NCBI GenBank assembly: GCA_025928545.1
Contig: JAICJH010000067.1
Span: forward strand, 1 to 35,598
Direction: 5' to 3'
DNA from: Bryobacteraceae bacterium
GTDB lineage: Bacteria > Acidobacteriota > Terriglobia > Bryobacterales > Bryobacteraceae
Length of the DNA stretch: 35,598 bases
The notes below the pieces were generated by a model. It ran no database searches. It was not told the origin of the DNA and was given only the letters and a program-made list of their open reading frames with translations. The stretch's first letter is position 1. Each line of letters begins with the position of its first letter. The position numbers and the translations under genes were made by a program. Of this stretch, positions 9,201 to 17,006 are shown one piece after another.

Positions 9201-10009
9201 TCATCGTTAAAAAGGTGACGAACCCGAATACGGATACGACCACCAGCTTTACGTTCAGTACCACCGGAACGGGATACACCAGTTTCAATCTGAAGAACGG
9301 CGGAACCAACACCGTTAGCGGATTGTTGCCCGGGTCCTATTCGGTAACTGAGGGTTCGCTGAATGGTTGGAACCTGCTCGACCTTAGCTGTACCGCGACG
9401 CCTGGTTCGAGCTTCACGATTAACGGCTCCAAGGCATCCATCTCTCTAGCATCCGGTGGAACCGTAAGCTGCACGTACACCAATGCCCAGGTGGGGACGT
9501 TCTGCTCCTACACCCCGGGTGGTTGGGGCGCTCCGCCGAACGGCGGCAACATCGCTGTTACCCTGTATAATTACTTCCCCGCTCTGTATCCCAAGGGCGT
9601 GCTGATCGGCGGCGTGAAGCCGTACTACGGCATCACCTTGCAGTATGCTACCTCGGTGACGACGTATCTCCCCGATGGCGGAACGCCGGGAGTGCTCTTG
9701 AGGAACTACAACAACCCGTCAAGCACCGAATCTGGTGAGTTCGGAACTCAAGTAACGGCATTGCAGTTCAATGTCGATTTCTCGAGCAAGGGCATCATCA
9801 AGCCGGGCTTCAGCACGAAGAAGGTAGTGTCCGGACCGCTCGCCGGCCTGACGATGACGCAAGTGCTCGCCCTCGCTGAAGCCGCTCTCAGCGGCAACAC
9901 CGGGGTGTTGACACCGTACGGCATCACGGTCGCGCAACTGACAACCATGCTCGGCAATTACAACGGCAACTACGATAATTGCTCCAGCAACGGCGGCTTC
10001 CTGCAATAG
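6284..10009 (+). CDS. Large secreted multidomain adhesin-like protein with Ig-like repeats
   Basis: The GTG start has an AGGAG site six bases upstream. The 1241-residue product has a signal peptide (ending VQAQ) and four parts. Residues about 23-195 form a domain related to the neighbouring PEP-CTERM protein. About 197-330 resemble an SdrD B-type domain (IGDFVWSDTNNHGIQDAGE). About 331-968 hold seven tandem 92-residue putative-Ig (He_PIG-like) repeats with the signature LPPGLTLNxTTGxIxGTP. About 969-1067 look like a prealbumin/SpaA-like fold (VTEGSLNGWNL), followed by a 170-residue unrecognised C-terminal region. There is no PEP-CTERM tail, LPXTG or type-IX signal, so its retention is unexplained. 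It is probably a matrix or adhesion protein outside the cell. It is a single-gene unit with its own terminator. Confidence 0.88.
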   Translation: MRTKMMLLAVLIVLAAATVQAQPVIDFSTATCCSGTISYNGTGGPLVGSNITVGTVAGIFTPSNAAVFPITGAVINFSTGNLASFDSTTGVYTFASGGFLTISGAFPAASIPAGTNLVTAPAVAATYNPINRSLTIVTGSDTKDSRLVSFFGLPANTTFVYNGTIHLDDPVFGPNGSITTPALFTDFANKAHACSGAIGDFVWSDTNNHGIQDAGELGINGVTVQLYNGAVIPANLITTVITGTAPGGYGFSPPGANGAGYYQFTGLCQGTYNVVVDTTQPVLSGYLPSLTLQGGNTAADSNVNPAPVTLPTDSSTDETIDFGFFAPSPIIVQCAASTGQVGQPYTSSFPVTGGVSPFTFSLVSGTLPPGLTLNTSTGALTGTPTAAGPFTFTIGVKDSSGLAAGTVTKDCGITINPPDMSALCVSVTTGKVNVPYTSSIAVTGGTSPYAFTIDSGSLPPGLTLNPTTGVISGTPTTTGSFSFTVKVTDNTPGQHATATTSNCGITIAPPDMTAQCASATTGKVGVAYSSFITVTGGTAPYAFTVASGSLPAGLTLNPTTGEISGTPTSAGQFNFSVKVTDSTPGGTATATTSNCGINVAPPDITALCAAATTGTVGTPYNSSITVTGGTSPYTFTVTSGALPPGLTLDSTTGAITGTPTTAGPFTFAVTVTDSTPGVHATTTTGNCGITIAPPTISAQCVSATTGTVGTSYSSSIVVTGGKAPYTFAIASGALPPGLTLDTTTGAITGTPTTAGPFSFTVSVTDSTPGVHATATTSNCGITIAPPTISAQCVSATTGTVGSPYSSSIVVTGGNGPFTFALASGSLPPGLTLNTTTGVISGTPTTAGPFSFTVSVTDSTPGVHATTTTSNCGITIAPPSMTAKCVSVITGMVGTPYSSYITVTGGTSPFTFALASGSLPTGLTLNTTTGQISGTPMSAGSFSFTVKVTDSTLGVHAVATTSNCGITISSPGTIIVKKVTNPNTDTTTSFTFSTTGTGYTSFNLKNGGTNTVSGLLPGSYSVTEGSLNGWNLLDLSCTATPGSSFTINGSKASISLASGGTVSCTYTNAQVGTFCSYTPGGWGAPPNGGNIAVTLYNYFPALYPKGVLIGGVKPYYGITLQYATSVTTYLPDGGTPGVLLRNYNNPSSTESGEFGTQVTALQFNVDFSSKGIIKPGFSTKKVVSGPLAGLTMTQVLALAEAALSGNTGVLTPYGITVAQLTTMLGNYNGNYDNCSSNGGFLQ
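7278..9186 (+). repeat. Seven tandem ~276-bp in-frame repeats (Ig-like domains)
   Basis: Repeat units begin near 7278, 7550, 7826, 8101, 8378, 8655 and 8930, each encoding about 92 residues. Units five and six share long near-identical stretches, for example around 8536-8600 and 8813-8877, which differ by about one base, while the first unit is more divergent. This points to recent duplication or gene conversion within the array. Confidence 0.9.
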
Positions 10010-10031
10010 CAGCGAACACAACCCGAATGAG

Positions 10032-10069
10032 AGAAGAGGGGCGCCTGTTCGGCGCCCCTCTTCTTTTTT
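10032..10069 (+). terminator. Rho-independent terminator after the giant repeat protein
   Basis: A perfect 14-bp stem (agaagaggggcgcc / ggcgcccctcttct) with a five-base loop is followed by a run of six T residues. It begins 22 bases after the stop codon. The following 234 bases up to the next gene hold nothing recognisable. Confidence 0.95.
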
Positions 10070-10303
10070 GCACGGCGTCTTCTTATCCGCCAGCCAATCG
10101 TAGCGCTATGGGCCACTCGAGCGAATTCAGGACCGAGCAGGTATGGGGTTCATGCCTCGTCGCCGGCGTCGAGCGTCTGCTTTAGTGTGACGGGCGCCGC
10201 ATCGGGAGGAAGGATGAATTGCGGGAAGACGGAGTTCTCGACGGCGGACGTACGTTCAGGCCGCATCCAGTTCCGTCGTAGACGTCATCTGCCATTTCTC
10301 GCC

Positions 10304-11227
10304 CTATTTAATGGTCACGACGTCGCAGCCTTCGAACGGTACCCCGTCCTGCAGGCGGCCGGTCATGCATAGGCTGACAGTCTTCCCTTGATTCCCCTCA
10401 TCGGCATTGCGAAACCGAGCAACCAGGGCAGCCTTTCCTTCCACCGTTTCCAGGCGTGTCCCGATGGAACCTACTTGCCCGACACCAAAACGCAAGCTCG
10501 CCGGATCCGCTTTCGTAGCATCAAACGACTTGTCACTGCGAAGCGTCACTTCGATAGTCTTCGCGGCCGACCGAATCGTCACGGGCGCAGTTTTATGCGC
10601 CCAAACCTGAACGCTGATCCCAGTCTTGCTGTCGACGCCGGTATACGGGCCGTCGAGCTTCCCTTTATCGTCGAACGCCTTTAGTTCGTGCACGTCCGCA
10701 GCTTGAGCCGCGTGGTTATACCAAACGGCAGTCCCTCGCGGGACGCCCATAACGCCGAACTGAATCGGAACACCGCCGGGGATCGACCAGTGTATATTTT
10801 GAAAATCCAATTGCCAGCCGCCGCTGGTCGCCGTTGAGACACGCACATCGGATCCGCCTTGGCCTAAGCTGCCGCTCTTGATGGTCATCAGGTTGTGGCA
10901 GTCGCACTCCGGTTGCGGAGGTTGGGTGGGGTCGGGTGGCGCCGCTTCAATTCCACCGAACAGCGTGACCTTCTCAAAAACATCGCCCAGTCTCACCGGG
11001 CTGCCGTTTCGATCGGCCGATGCCCAGGTCCGAATGGCATCAACAATCCAAACCTCGCCAGGGGCGCCGATCTTAAAATGGTCGGCGACAAAGCCGGGAG
11101 CCTGCGTCCGGCCGAGCCACACACCGCCGGACGGCATTGCCCGATCGACGACCAGCATCTGACCGGATACCGGCGCGCAGCATGCCAGTGCGAATCCCAG
11201 CGGCAAACAACGGACGAACGTTTTCAT
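10304..11227 (-). CDS. Secreted protein of unknown function with a C-terminal FDA/DPASLRFG module
   Basis: The start at 11227 is supported by a GGAGGA site seven bases upstream and a signal peptide (MKTFVRCLPLGFALACC, cleavage near VSGQ). The mature protein of about 285 residues contains a Pro-rich turn followed by a Cys pair (PECDCHN). Its end (SFDATKADPASLRFG, then LVARFRNAD, CMTGRLQDG and FEGCDVV) follows the pattern of a C-terminal module seen in many bacterial secreted proteins, though without a named function. It is the last gene of a minus-strand operon, 19 bases after the flavoprotein gene and behind the export-protein gene, so a role at the cell surface or in the EPS matrix is plausible. 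Confidence 0.72.
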   Translation of the reverse strand: MKTFVRCLPLGFALACCAPVSGQMLVVDRAMPSGGVWLGRTQAPGFVADHFKIGAPGEVWIVDAIRTWASADRNGSPVRLGDVFEKVTLFGGIEAAPPDPTQPPQPECDCHNLMTIKSGSLGQGGSDVRVSTATSGGWQLDFQNIHWSIPGGVPIQFGVMGVPRGTAVWYNHAAQAADVHELKAFDDKGKLDGPYTGVDSKTGISVQVWAHKTAPVTIRSAAKTIEVTLRSDKSFDATKADPASLRFGVGQVGSIGTRLETVEGKAALVARFRNADEGNQGKTVSLCMTGRLQDGVPFEGCDVVTIK

Positions 11228-11246
11228 TCGGGATTCCTCCGACGGC

Positions 11247-12833
11247 TCAGTTCTTCGCTTCTTCGTGGTATTCCTGCTCGGTGTTGATGTCCCAGAGGTT
11301 CGCCTTGCCCGTCTCGCCGGCCAGAATGTTATCCACCGCAACCATCGCGGTCAGCATCGAGTGGTCCTGATTATTGTAGCGGTGCATCCCGTTCCGGCCC
11401 AGCAGGAAGAGGTTTTCGAAACGGTCGACATACTCCCGGATCTCGTCGAAGCGATTGTAGGCCCCGAAATATGCGGGGTAGGTCTTCTCCATGCGGATCA
11501 CGGTGCCGTCGAGAACATCCGCGTCGTCGATGATCCCGATGCGGTGCAGCTCCTCGCGACCCAGTTTCATCAGACCCTCATCCGAAGTGCACCAGAGTTT
11601 ATCGGATTCGTTGCAGAAATATTCCAGGCCGAGCCAGACGGTGTTCGGGTCGGCCACCATGTAGGGGCTCCAGTTATTGAAGATCTGCAGGCGGCCCACC
11701 ATCACGTCCGGCTCCTGAACGTAGATCCAGTTGTCGCGGATGAGTTTCTGCCCGTTGCGACCGTTCTCCTTCACCTTGAGGCGCGATACCAGCAGCCCGA
11801 CGGTGATGAAATCGCGATAGATTAATCCGCCCGCGACGTCGCGAACGTTGGCGGGGGGTTGCGGCTCCATCCCGCGGATGAGCTCTTTGACCGGCATCGT
11901 CGAGAAGAAATAGTCGCCTTCCAACAGCTCGGTCTTCCCCGTTTTGGTATCCGTCACGCGGATCGCGCGTACCCGGTTGTTCTCCGTGACGACGCCATCG
12001 ACGCGTTGCGACGTCCGAATGGCTCCGCCGAGTTCCGTCACCTTGCGGGCCGCTTCCTGCCACATCTGCCCCGGTCCCAGCTTGGGGTACAGGAACTTCT
12101 CGATGAGCGACGTCTCCGTTTCCTTTTGTGCAATGTCTCCTTTGCGCGCCGGCGTGAGAATCTTCTTCGCCGCGTGCAGGAGGGTTTTCGAAAGCGACAG
12201 TCCCTTGATCCGCTGAGCGCCCCAGGCTGCGTCGATCCGGCTGCACGGCACACCCCAGACCTTCTCCGTGTAGGACTCGAAGAACGTTCGGTAGAGTTCC
12301 TTGCCGAAACGGTTGATTAAGAATTGCTCGAGCGTCTCCTCCTTCTTTAGAGGAAACATCGCGCTTTTCATGTAGCTCATTCCGATACGGAACGTGCGCG
12401 GCAGCCCGAGTTTCACGAGAGTGTCTTTGCTCAGGCTGATGGGGTATTCGAATAACTTCCGGAGGAAATAGATGCGGGACGTCCGGTCCCTCAACAGCAT
12501 GATGGATTCGGTTTTCTCGGGATCCGCCATGCTGCCGGCGCCATTGGCGGCAACGTGCGTCTGCATGCCGTGATACCGAATGGCAGCTTGGCCGGCGCCA
12601 TTTTCCAGCGGCATCATGGAGAGCCACCACTTCATCACCCGATCCGACTTCGAGAAGAAGCGGTGGCCGCCGATGTCGATCCGGTTTCCTTTATAGACGA
12701 CCGTCTTCGAGAGGCCGCCCATATCTTCGCTCTTCTCGAGAACAATCGGCTGGATGCCTGCGCGTGTCAGCAGCTCGTACGCCGCCGTCAACCCCGCCGG
12801 TCCAGCGCCGATGATGATCGCTTTTCCCGGCAT
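11247..12833 (-). CDS. FAD-dependent oxidoreductase, UDP-galactopyranose mutase-like
   Basis: The 528-residue product opens with a dinucleotide-binding fold: GAGPAG at residues 9-14, an acidic strand end in VLEKSEDMGG and the IDIGGHRFF motif typical of the UDP-galactopyranose mutase/protoporphyrinogen-oxidase-like amine-oxidase superfamily. Members of this group are frequent in polysaccharide clusters, where they are annotated only as NAD(P)/FAD-dependent oxidoreductases. The C-terminal GRNGMHRYNNQDHSM segment is also characteristic. A sugar-nucleotide ring-contraction or oxidation role is possible but not shown by sequence. ATG 12833 is chosen. A GTG at 12851 is an alternative and neither has a strong ribosome site. 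It lies 60 bases after the export-protein gene. Confidence 0.83.
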   Translation of the reverse strand: MPGKAIIIGAGPAGLTAAYELLTRAGIQPIVLEKSEDMGGLSKTVVYKGNRIDIGGHRFFSKSDRVMKWWLSMMPLENGAGQAAIRYHGMQTHVAANGAGSMADPEKTESIMLLRDRTSRIYFLRKLFEYPISLSKDTLVKLGLPRTFRIGMSYMKSAMFPLKKEETLEQFLINRFGKELYRTFFESYTEKVWGVPCSRIDAAWGAQRIKGLSLSKTLLHAAKKILTPARKGDIAQKETETSLIEKFLYPKLGPGQMWQEAARKVTELGGAIRTSQRVDGVVTENNRVRAIRVTDTKTGKTELLEGDYFFSTMPVKELIRGMEPQPPANVRDVAGGLIYRDFITVGLLVSRLKVKENGRNGQKLIRDNWIYVQEPDVMVGRLQIFNNWSPYMVADPNTVWLGLEYFCNESDKLWCTSDEGLMKLGREELHRIGIIDDADVLDGTVIRMEKTYPAYFGAYNRFDEIREYVDRFENLFLLGRNGMHRYNNQDHSMLTAMVAVDNILAGETGKANLWDINTEQEYHEEAKN

Positions 12834-12893
12834 GCTCAAACCAGAAGACACACGTCGATTTCAGAGAACATACGATACTCGCAGGCCGGCCCT

Positions 12894-13865
12894 TTACGGG
12901 ACGACAATCGTGTCGCCGGGAGAGAGCAGAATATTCTGCTCCATATGCTCTCCCTTTAAGACGGCGATGTAATCAAACGGAAGCCGGTACTGCCGCCCGT
13001 TCTCGTAATGGAGGATATAAATCTTCTTTCGCTTGGCGTAGTCGCTCAAGCCGCCTGCTTCGCTGATCGCCTGAAGAACGGTCATGCGATAGGTGTACTT
13101 CAGCGGGCCTTCCCTCTTGACCGCGCCGGTAAGGAAGATTTTCTTGCTGTTGATTTGCGAAACGATGACCGTGACATCTGGAGCGCGGATGGATTTCGAT
13201 AACTGCTCCTGAAGGATGGATTCCACTTTCGCCGGCGTCAACCCCGCGACCAGGACGTCCTTGACGAGCGGCATCGAAATCTTGCCGTCGGGGCGGACGG
13301 TGGCGCCGGGAACGGAAGCGGTAGGCTCGCCGAACACGGAAATCTGGAGGACGTCGCCTTCACCGATCAAATAGTCGTCGCCTCGGATCCCCTCGGCCGG
13401 CGCTTTGGCCTTCACGCTGCCTGGGTCAGCGGCCGGAGTTCCGGTGGGCTGCGCCACCGCTTCGGGTGCACCTGCCGGTTTGGCGTCGGGGGGCGCCGTT
13501 TTCGGTACCGTGGTATCGGTTGCTGCCGTCGCCGGCGTCTCCGTTGCCGCAGGGGCGGCCGCGGGCGATGGCTCTTGCGGAATCTCTTTCTCGGCCACCA
13601 TCTTCGCCGCATTGGGCGGCGCAGCGGCCTCCGTCTTCGGACTTCCGCCTACCGACCCGATCGCCTGATCGACGGTCCCTTCGGGCCACCCGGCGACGAG
13701 GGCATTCTGGCGAATCTGCGGCGTCTTGATCCCGGCCTTCTGCGCATCGCGAACATACTGGACGAGTTCTTTGGGAATTCCCTTCTCGCCCTGGGCGACC
13801 GCTGGAAAATGAAGAGCGCCTAAGACCAAACCGAAAGCGATAAGAGCCGATCCACGCATAAACAT
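12894..13865 (-). CDS. Polysaccharide export protein (Wza/OPX-like)
   Basis: The 323-residue product has a signal peptide (ending AVAQG), a short helical segment at about residues 30-68, an Ala/Pro/Thr-rich linker to about residue 150, then a polysaccharide-export domain (DDYLIGEGDVLQISVFGEP, then VRPDGKISMPLVKDVLVAG) and an SLBB-type domain (KIFLTGAVKREGPLKY, VLQAISEAGGLSDYA). It ends with LLSPGDTIVVP. These features define the outer-membrane auxiliary (OPX) family that exports capsule or EPS. There is no lipobox and the N-terminal helix plus long linker are unlike classic Wza. It is the first gene of a three-gene operon with a sigma-54-like promoter. ATG 13859 is an alternative start. Confidence 0.92.
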   Translation of the reverse strand: MFMRGSALIAFGLVLGALHFPAVAQGEKGIPKELVQYVRDAQKAGIKTPQIRQNALVAGWPEGTVDQAIGSVGGSPKTEAAAPPNAAKMVAEKEIPQEPSPAAAPAATETPATAATDTTVPKTAPPDAKPAGAPEAVAQPTGTPAADPGSVKAKAPAEGIRGDDYLIGEGDVLQISVFGEPTASVPGATVRPDGKISMPLVKDVLVAGLTPAKVESILQEQLSKSIRAPDVTVIVSQINSKKIFLTGAVKREGPLKYTYRMTVLQAISEAGGLSDYAKRKKIYILHYENGRQYRLPFDYIAVLKGEHMEQNILLSPGDTIVVP

Positions 13866-13912
13866 GCTTTAAACCTGCCTGACTCAGTTTCCTGAAAAAG
13901 TACCGCTATTTT

Positions 13913-13928
13913 TGCACGTTCGGGACCA
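13913..13928 (-). promoter_or_regulatory. Sigma-54-type promoter before the polysaccharide-export operon
   Basis: On the minus strand the sequence is TGGTCCCGAACGTGCA with GG-N10-GC spacing. The predicted start near 13902 gives a 37-base leader to ATG 13865. Its -12 half CGAACGTGCA is identical to that of the site at 23746-23761. Confidence 0.65.
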
Positions 13929-14067
13929 TCCTGAAGAACCCCGACCCAGTGCGCCTAATCTCAGCTAAGTCTTTGTACTTTGGCTACTTCCGGATCACGA
14001 AGGAGAATGCGTCGCAATCCTTCCGACTGTTTCTCAATTTTCGGTAAACGTCGGGCCGGCTTCTGAA

Positions 14068-14880
14068 TCAGAAGGTGACCCGGAAGCGCCGCTTCAACGC
14101 CAAGGCGCTGATCATCGACACCAGAAGCATCCAGGCGAGCCACGGGAGATCGAGGCCGAGCACCTGGACGGATGCGTCCGGGTACCGAAGTTCGATCCAG
14201 TCGACACGGCCGGGCGGAAGCAGCCGTTCCGCCGGATGCCCGATGAAATCGCCCAACGAACTGACACGCCGGTCGGAGAGGTAACGCGGTCCCTCCCCCA
14301 CCTCCACACTTTTCTCCACCGTCTCACCGGGAAAAGCGATCTGCAGCCGGCCGGCGGTGGGTCGTGTTGCCCGAAGCCGCCAACTGATCTGGCGGCCGCC
14401 GTCCAAGCGCACGCCATCGGTCTCAACCGCTATGCCGTCCGGAGTGCGGACTTGGGGCGCGGCGGCGGTCGAAGGGGACTTCAACTGGACCGTGAGGATG
14501 GCTTCCTTTCCGGGTTCCAGCGGTCGAAGCCCGTAAAAACACTCGAGCTCCGAAAACAGAAACACCATCGGGATGGTCATCACGATCGCCGGCACGAGCA
14601 TCAGGCCGATATACCGGGCGTTGGCTTTCAGGAGGTCCCATTGCGCTCTCCAGATCAGCACCGGCTCGTCCGCAAAGAGGCGCATTTCGTAGAGATGAGC
14701 TGCCGCACGCGCCTTCGCTTTTCCGATCGCCTCCGGATTCGACGTTCGCCGGAATACCCAAAGCATCCCCATCGCGAGCAGAACGCTCAGCGGCAGCAGG
14801 CTGATGATGGCATCGTGTCCGCTGAGCGGCGCCAGCGCCGCGGCGACTATCCGGGTGGCGATTTGGGTTCCCATTTCCAT
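14068..14880 (-). CDS. Membrane protein with cytoplasmic helical hairpin and Ig-like outer domain, unknown function
   Basis: The 270-residue product has three predicted membrane segments: about residues 25-44 (LLPLSVLLAMGMLWVF), 90-112 (IGLMLVPAIVMTIPMVFLF) and 246-264 (LPWLAWMLLVSMISAL). Between the first two lies a basic amphipathic stretch (KAKARAAAHLYEMRL, then WRAQWDLLKANARY). This order resembles the core of the Oxa1/EMC3/DUF106 superfamily, but that is an inference from topology only. Residues about 125-235 look like one or two beta-sandwich domains facing out. It is the last gene of the phosphohydrolase operon, nine bases after the small ribbon-helix-helix gene. A second ATG at 14874 is better spaced from a GGGGGA site. 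Confidence 0.7.
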   Translation of the reverse strand: MEMGTQIATRIVAAALAPLSGHDAIISLLPLSVLLAMGMLWVFRRTSNPEAIGKAKARAAAHLYEMRLFADEPVLIWRAQWDLLKANARYIGLMLVPAIVMTIPMVFLFSELECFYGLRPLEPGKEAILTVQLKSPSTAAAPQVRTPDGIAVETDGVRLDGGRQISWRLRATRPTAGRLQIAFPGETVEKSVEVGEGPRYLSDRRVSSLGDFIGHPAERLLPPGRVDWIELRYPDASVQVLGLDLPWLAWMLLVSMISALALKRRFRVTF

Positions 14881-14889
14881 TCCCCCGGT

Positions 14890-15081
14890 TTACTCCAGGT
14901 AGCCGAGACCCTGCAGCTTCTTCACGATTTCGGCATCGGACTCGGCGTCTTCCAATTTCGCGAGCTCTTTGTCGAGCACGTGCTCCACGAATTCCTCGGG
15001 CGACGAATATCCTGCCGCCTCGCTGCAGCGTTTCACCCGCTGCCACGTCGCCTTCTTCAGCTTCACCGTCGTATTGAACAT
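14890..15081 (-). CDS. Small ribbon-helix-helix-like protein
   Basis: The 63-residue product has a beta strand (MFNTTVKLKKATW) followed by two helices (QRVKRCSEAAGY and SPEEFVEHVLDKELAKL), the fold pattern of Arc/CopG-type ribbon-helix-helix proteins. A GAGG site sits five to six bases before the ATG. The tail, DAEIVKKLQGLGYLE, resembles the xLxxLGYL tail that ends many sulfatase-type and phosphodiesterase-type proteins. It is embedded with seven- and nine-base gaps between a phosphodiesterase-like gene and a membrane-protein gene. It could bind DNA as a local regulator, or bind its neighbours. No toxin partner is visible. Confidence 0.75.
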   Translation of the reverse strand: MFNTTVKLKKATWQRVKRCSEAAGYSSPEEFVEHVLDKELAKLEDAESDAEIVKKLQGLGYLE

Positions 15082-15088
15082 AGAAACC

Positions 15089-17002
15089 TCAATAAATGGA
15101 CTGCCCGATCATGCCGGCGCCCGATCCAATCCCGAACTGCTGCAGCAGCGATACCGTCAGATCGTAGAGATGGGGATCGGCGGCGCGGCTCTTACGATTG
15201 CTGATGAGCACGCCCGGCACATAGCGCGAGTCGATGCAGTGATCGGCGCGCCAGGCGTCGGTGTTGTCTTCCACCTGAAGGGCGGGGACTGCGCCCAGCA
15301 CCGTTTGCCATGACGAACGATAGCCTGGCATGTAACCGACAATCATGTCCGGACCGTGCCCCACCATGTCGCCATGAAATTCGCTCCGCGTGAGGGTCAC
15401 GCCGCCAACCATCGGTTTGCCGGTCTGCGGGTCCTTGGCGTTTTTCAGTTTCTCCGCGATCTTTTTCAGCAGCGCATCCGCTTCTTCGCCCGGCGCGACA
15501 ATGCCTTCGCGCTCCCGGCCTTGCAGATTGAGATACAGCCCGTTCAGCCCCACGGCGTAAGCCTGTGTCCTGGACCAGTCCACGTGCGGAAAGACCTCTT
15601 CGTCGCTCGTATTTTTGGGGTCGTCGAGCGTCAGGAAGCCTTCCTTCATCAGCCAGGTGTTCAGATTGACGGCGCGATCGAAAGTCGAAAAGCCATGATC
15701 CGACATCACGATTAAAGTGGCATCGCCGATCTTCTGGCGCACCCATCCAATCGTTTGATCCACCATCCGGTAGGTGTCCAGCAGATCGTTGTCGTACTTT
15801 CCCCACAACATGTGCGAATCCTGGTCGACGCCAAAGAAATGGAAGAACAGAAAGCCGCCGCGAAAATGATCCAGGCTGTAGCGCAGCAGTTTCAAATGAT
15901 CGAGTGACACCTGGCGGCTCTGCGCGATATAGTCCGCGCGGTCGAAAACGCCCGACTGGTAGGCCTTCGTATCCTGCGCCATGCCCTGGGTGTAAAACAG
16001 CCCGATGGATTTCGTGAGCTGCTTACTATAGGACTCCGGCGCGGTGACCGGAAGGTCGGGATCGGAAGGATCGATATTGATGGGCGAAACGTACAGCTCG
16101 AAGTGCGGGTGCAGACGCTTGGCGTAGAGGCGGAACATGCCGGCCGCGCTCTTGAGTCCGGGAATCATCGGGAACTTCGCCTGAATCCAGCCGGACCATT
16201 CGCCTTCCCTCAGCACCACTTGTTCTCCGCCGATATCGAAGCGTGCGGCCGGCTGTTCGGGGTCGACGTGGATGGTCATCTCGACGGAGGTCTGCGCCTT
16301 GTCCTTGCGTAGCGAATTGTCGGGGCCTTGAATGCGCAATACCGCGGCGTGATCCTTCAACTCAACCCTGATAATCTGTCCGCCGGAGACGGTTCGAGCC
16401 TTCTGCGAAGGATCGTCCGTGTAGTAGGAGAACGTTCCGTAGCTGCCGCGCAGGTCGGGAGTGCCCATGCCGGCCACCGAAAATCCGTCGTCGCAGTGGA
16501 CCGGCGGAAAGTCAGTCGGCATCCGGACGATGTCGGTGGGGATGTGATGCTCGGACAGAATCTGCCAAAACGGCTTCCCTTTGCGAAACGAAACCACTTT
16601 CCCGGAGGTGAGCGGCAGCTCGTACGCTCCGAGCGATAGCGTCTTCGAGCCTTGCGCCGCCATCGACATGGCCGAAATGGGCGCCATGGTTTGCGGATCG
16701 CGGTGCACGAAATCGAAAATGCCGTGACCGCCGGGGTCCCTGCCGGTGATGAAGGTGGACCAGGCTACGGGGCTCTGCGGCGGCATGGTGGTTTCGAGCC
16801 GCTTGAATTCGCCTTCCTGACGGAGTTGGTTGAGGTTGGGCAGGACGTCCCAGTGGCGCTCCAGAAAGTTCGGATCCATGCCGTCGATCCCCAGCACCAC
16901 GACACTCTTCCCCGCGGCGTTCGCTGTATGTCGCGCGCAACCGAACGAGCCCAATGCCGCCGCGGCGATCAAGAGAGGGACGACTTTGAAATGTACCGCC
17001 AT
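15089..17002 (-). CDS. Alkaline-phosphatase-superfamily (type I phosphodiesterase-like) protein, exported
   Basis: From ATG 17002 the product is 637 residues. An N-terminal export signal ends in SFGC, an imperfect lipobox. The core carries the superfamily metal and nucleophile motifs: GIDGMDPNF, SPVAWSTFITG with GGHGIFDF, MSDHGFSTF, and ADHCID near the end. These match type I phosphodiesterase/nucleotide pyrophosphatase enzymes, which hydrolyse phosphate esters using two metal ions. It is a clear paralogue of the upstream product at 17007-19097, sharing VDWSRT and GLYLNLxGRE. The start lies four bases after that stop. The substrate is unknown. A phosphorylated lipid or polysaccharide is a guess from context. 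GTG 17017 is an alternative start. Confidence 0.87.
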   Translation of the reverse strand: MAVHFKVVPLLIAAAALGSFGCARHTANAAGKSVVVLGIDGMDPNFLERHWDVLPNLNQLRQEGEFKRLETTMPPQSPVAWSTFITGRDPGGHGIFDFVHRDPQTMAPISAMSMAAQGSKTLSLGAYELPLTSGKVVSFRKGKPFWQILSEHHIPTDIVRMPTDFPPVHCDDGFSVAGMGTPDLRGSYGTFSYYTDDPSQKARTVSGGQIIRVELKDHAAVLRIQGPDNSLRKDKAQTSVEMTIHVDPEQPAARFDIGGEQVVLREGEWSGWIQAKFPMIPGLKSAAGMFRLYAKRLHPHFELYVSPINIDPSDPDLPVTAPESYSKQLTKSIGLFYTQGMAQDTKAYQSGVFDRADYIAQSRQVSLDHLKLLRYSLDHFRGGFLFFHFFGVDQDSHMLWGKYDNDLLDTYRMVDQTIGWVRQKIGDATLIVMSDHGFSTFDRAVNLNTWLMKEGFLTLDDPKNTSDEEVFPHVDWSRTQAYAVGLNGLYLNLQGREREGIVAPGEEADALLKKIAEKLKNAKDPQTGKPMVGGVTLTRSEFHGDMVGHGPDMIVGYMPGYRSSWQTVLGAVPALQVEDNTDAWRADHCIDSRYVPGVLISNRKSRAADPHLYDLTVSLLQQFGIGSGAGMIGQSIY

Positions 17003-17006
17003 TGAC

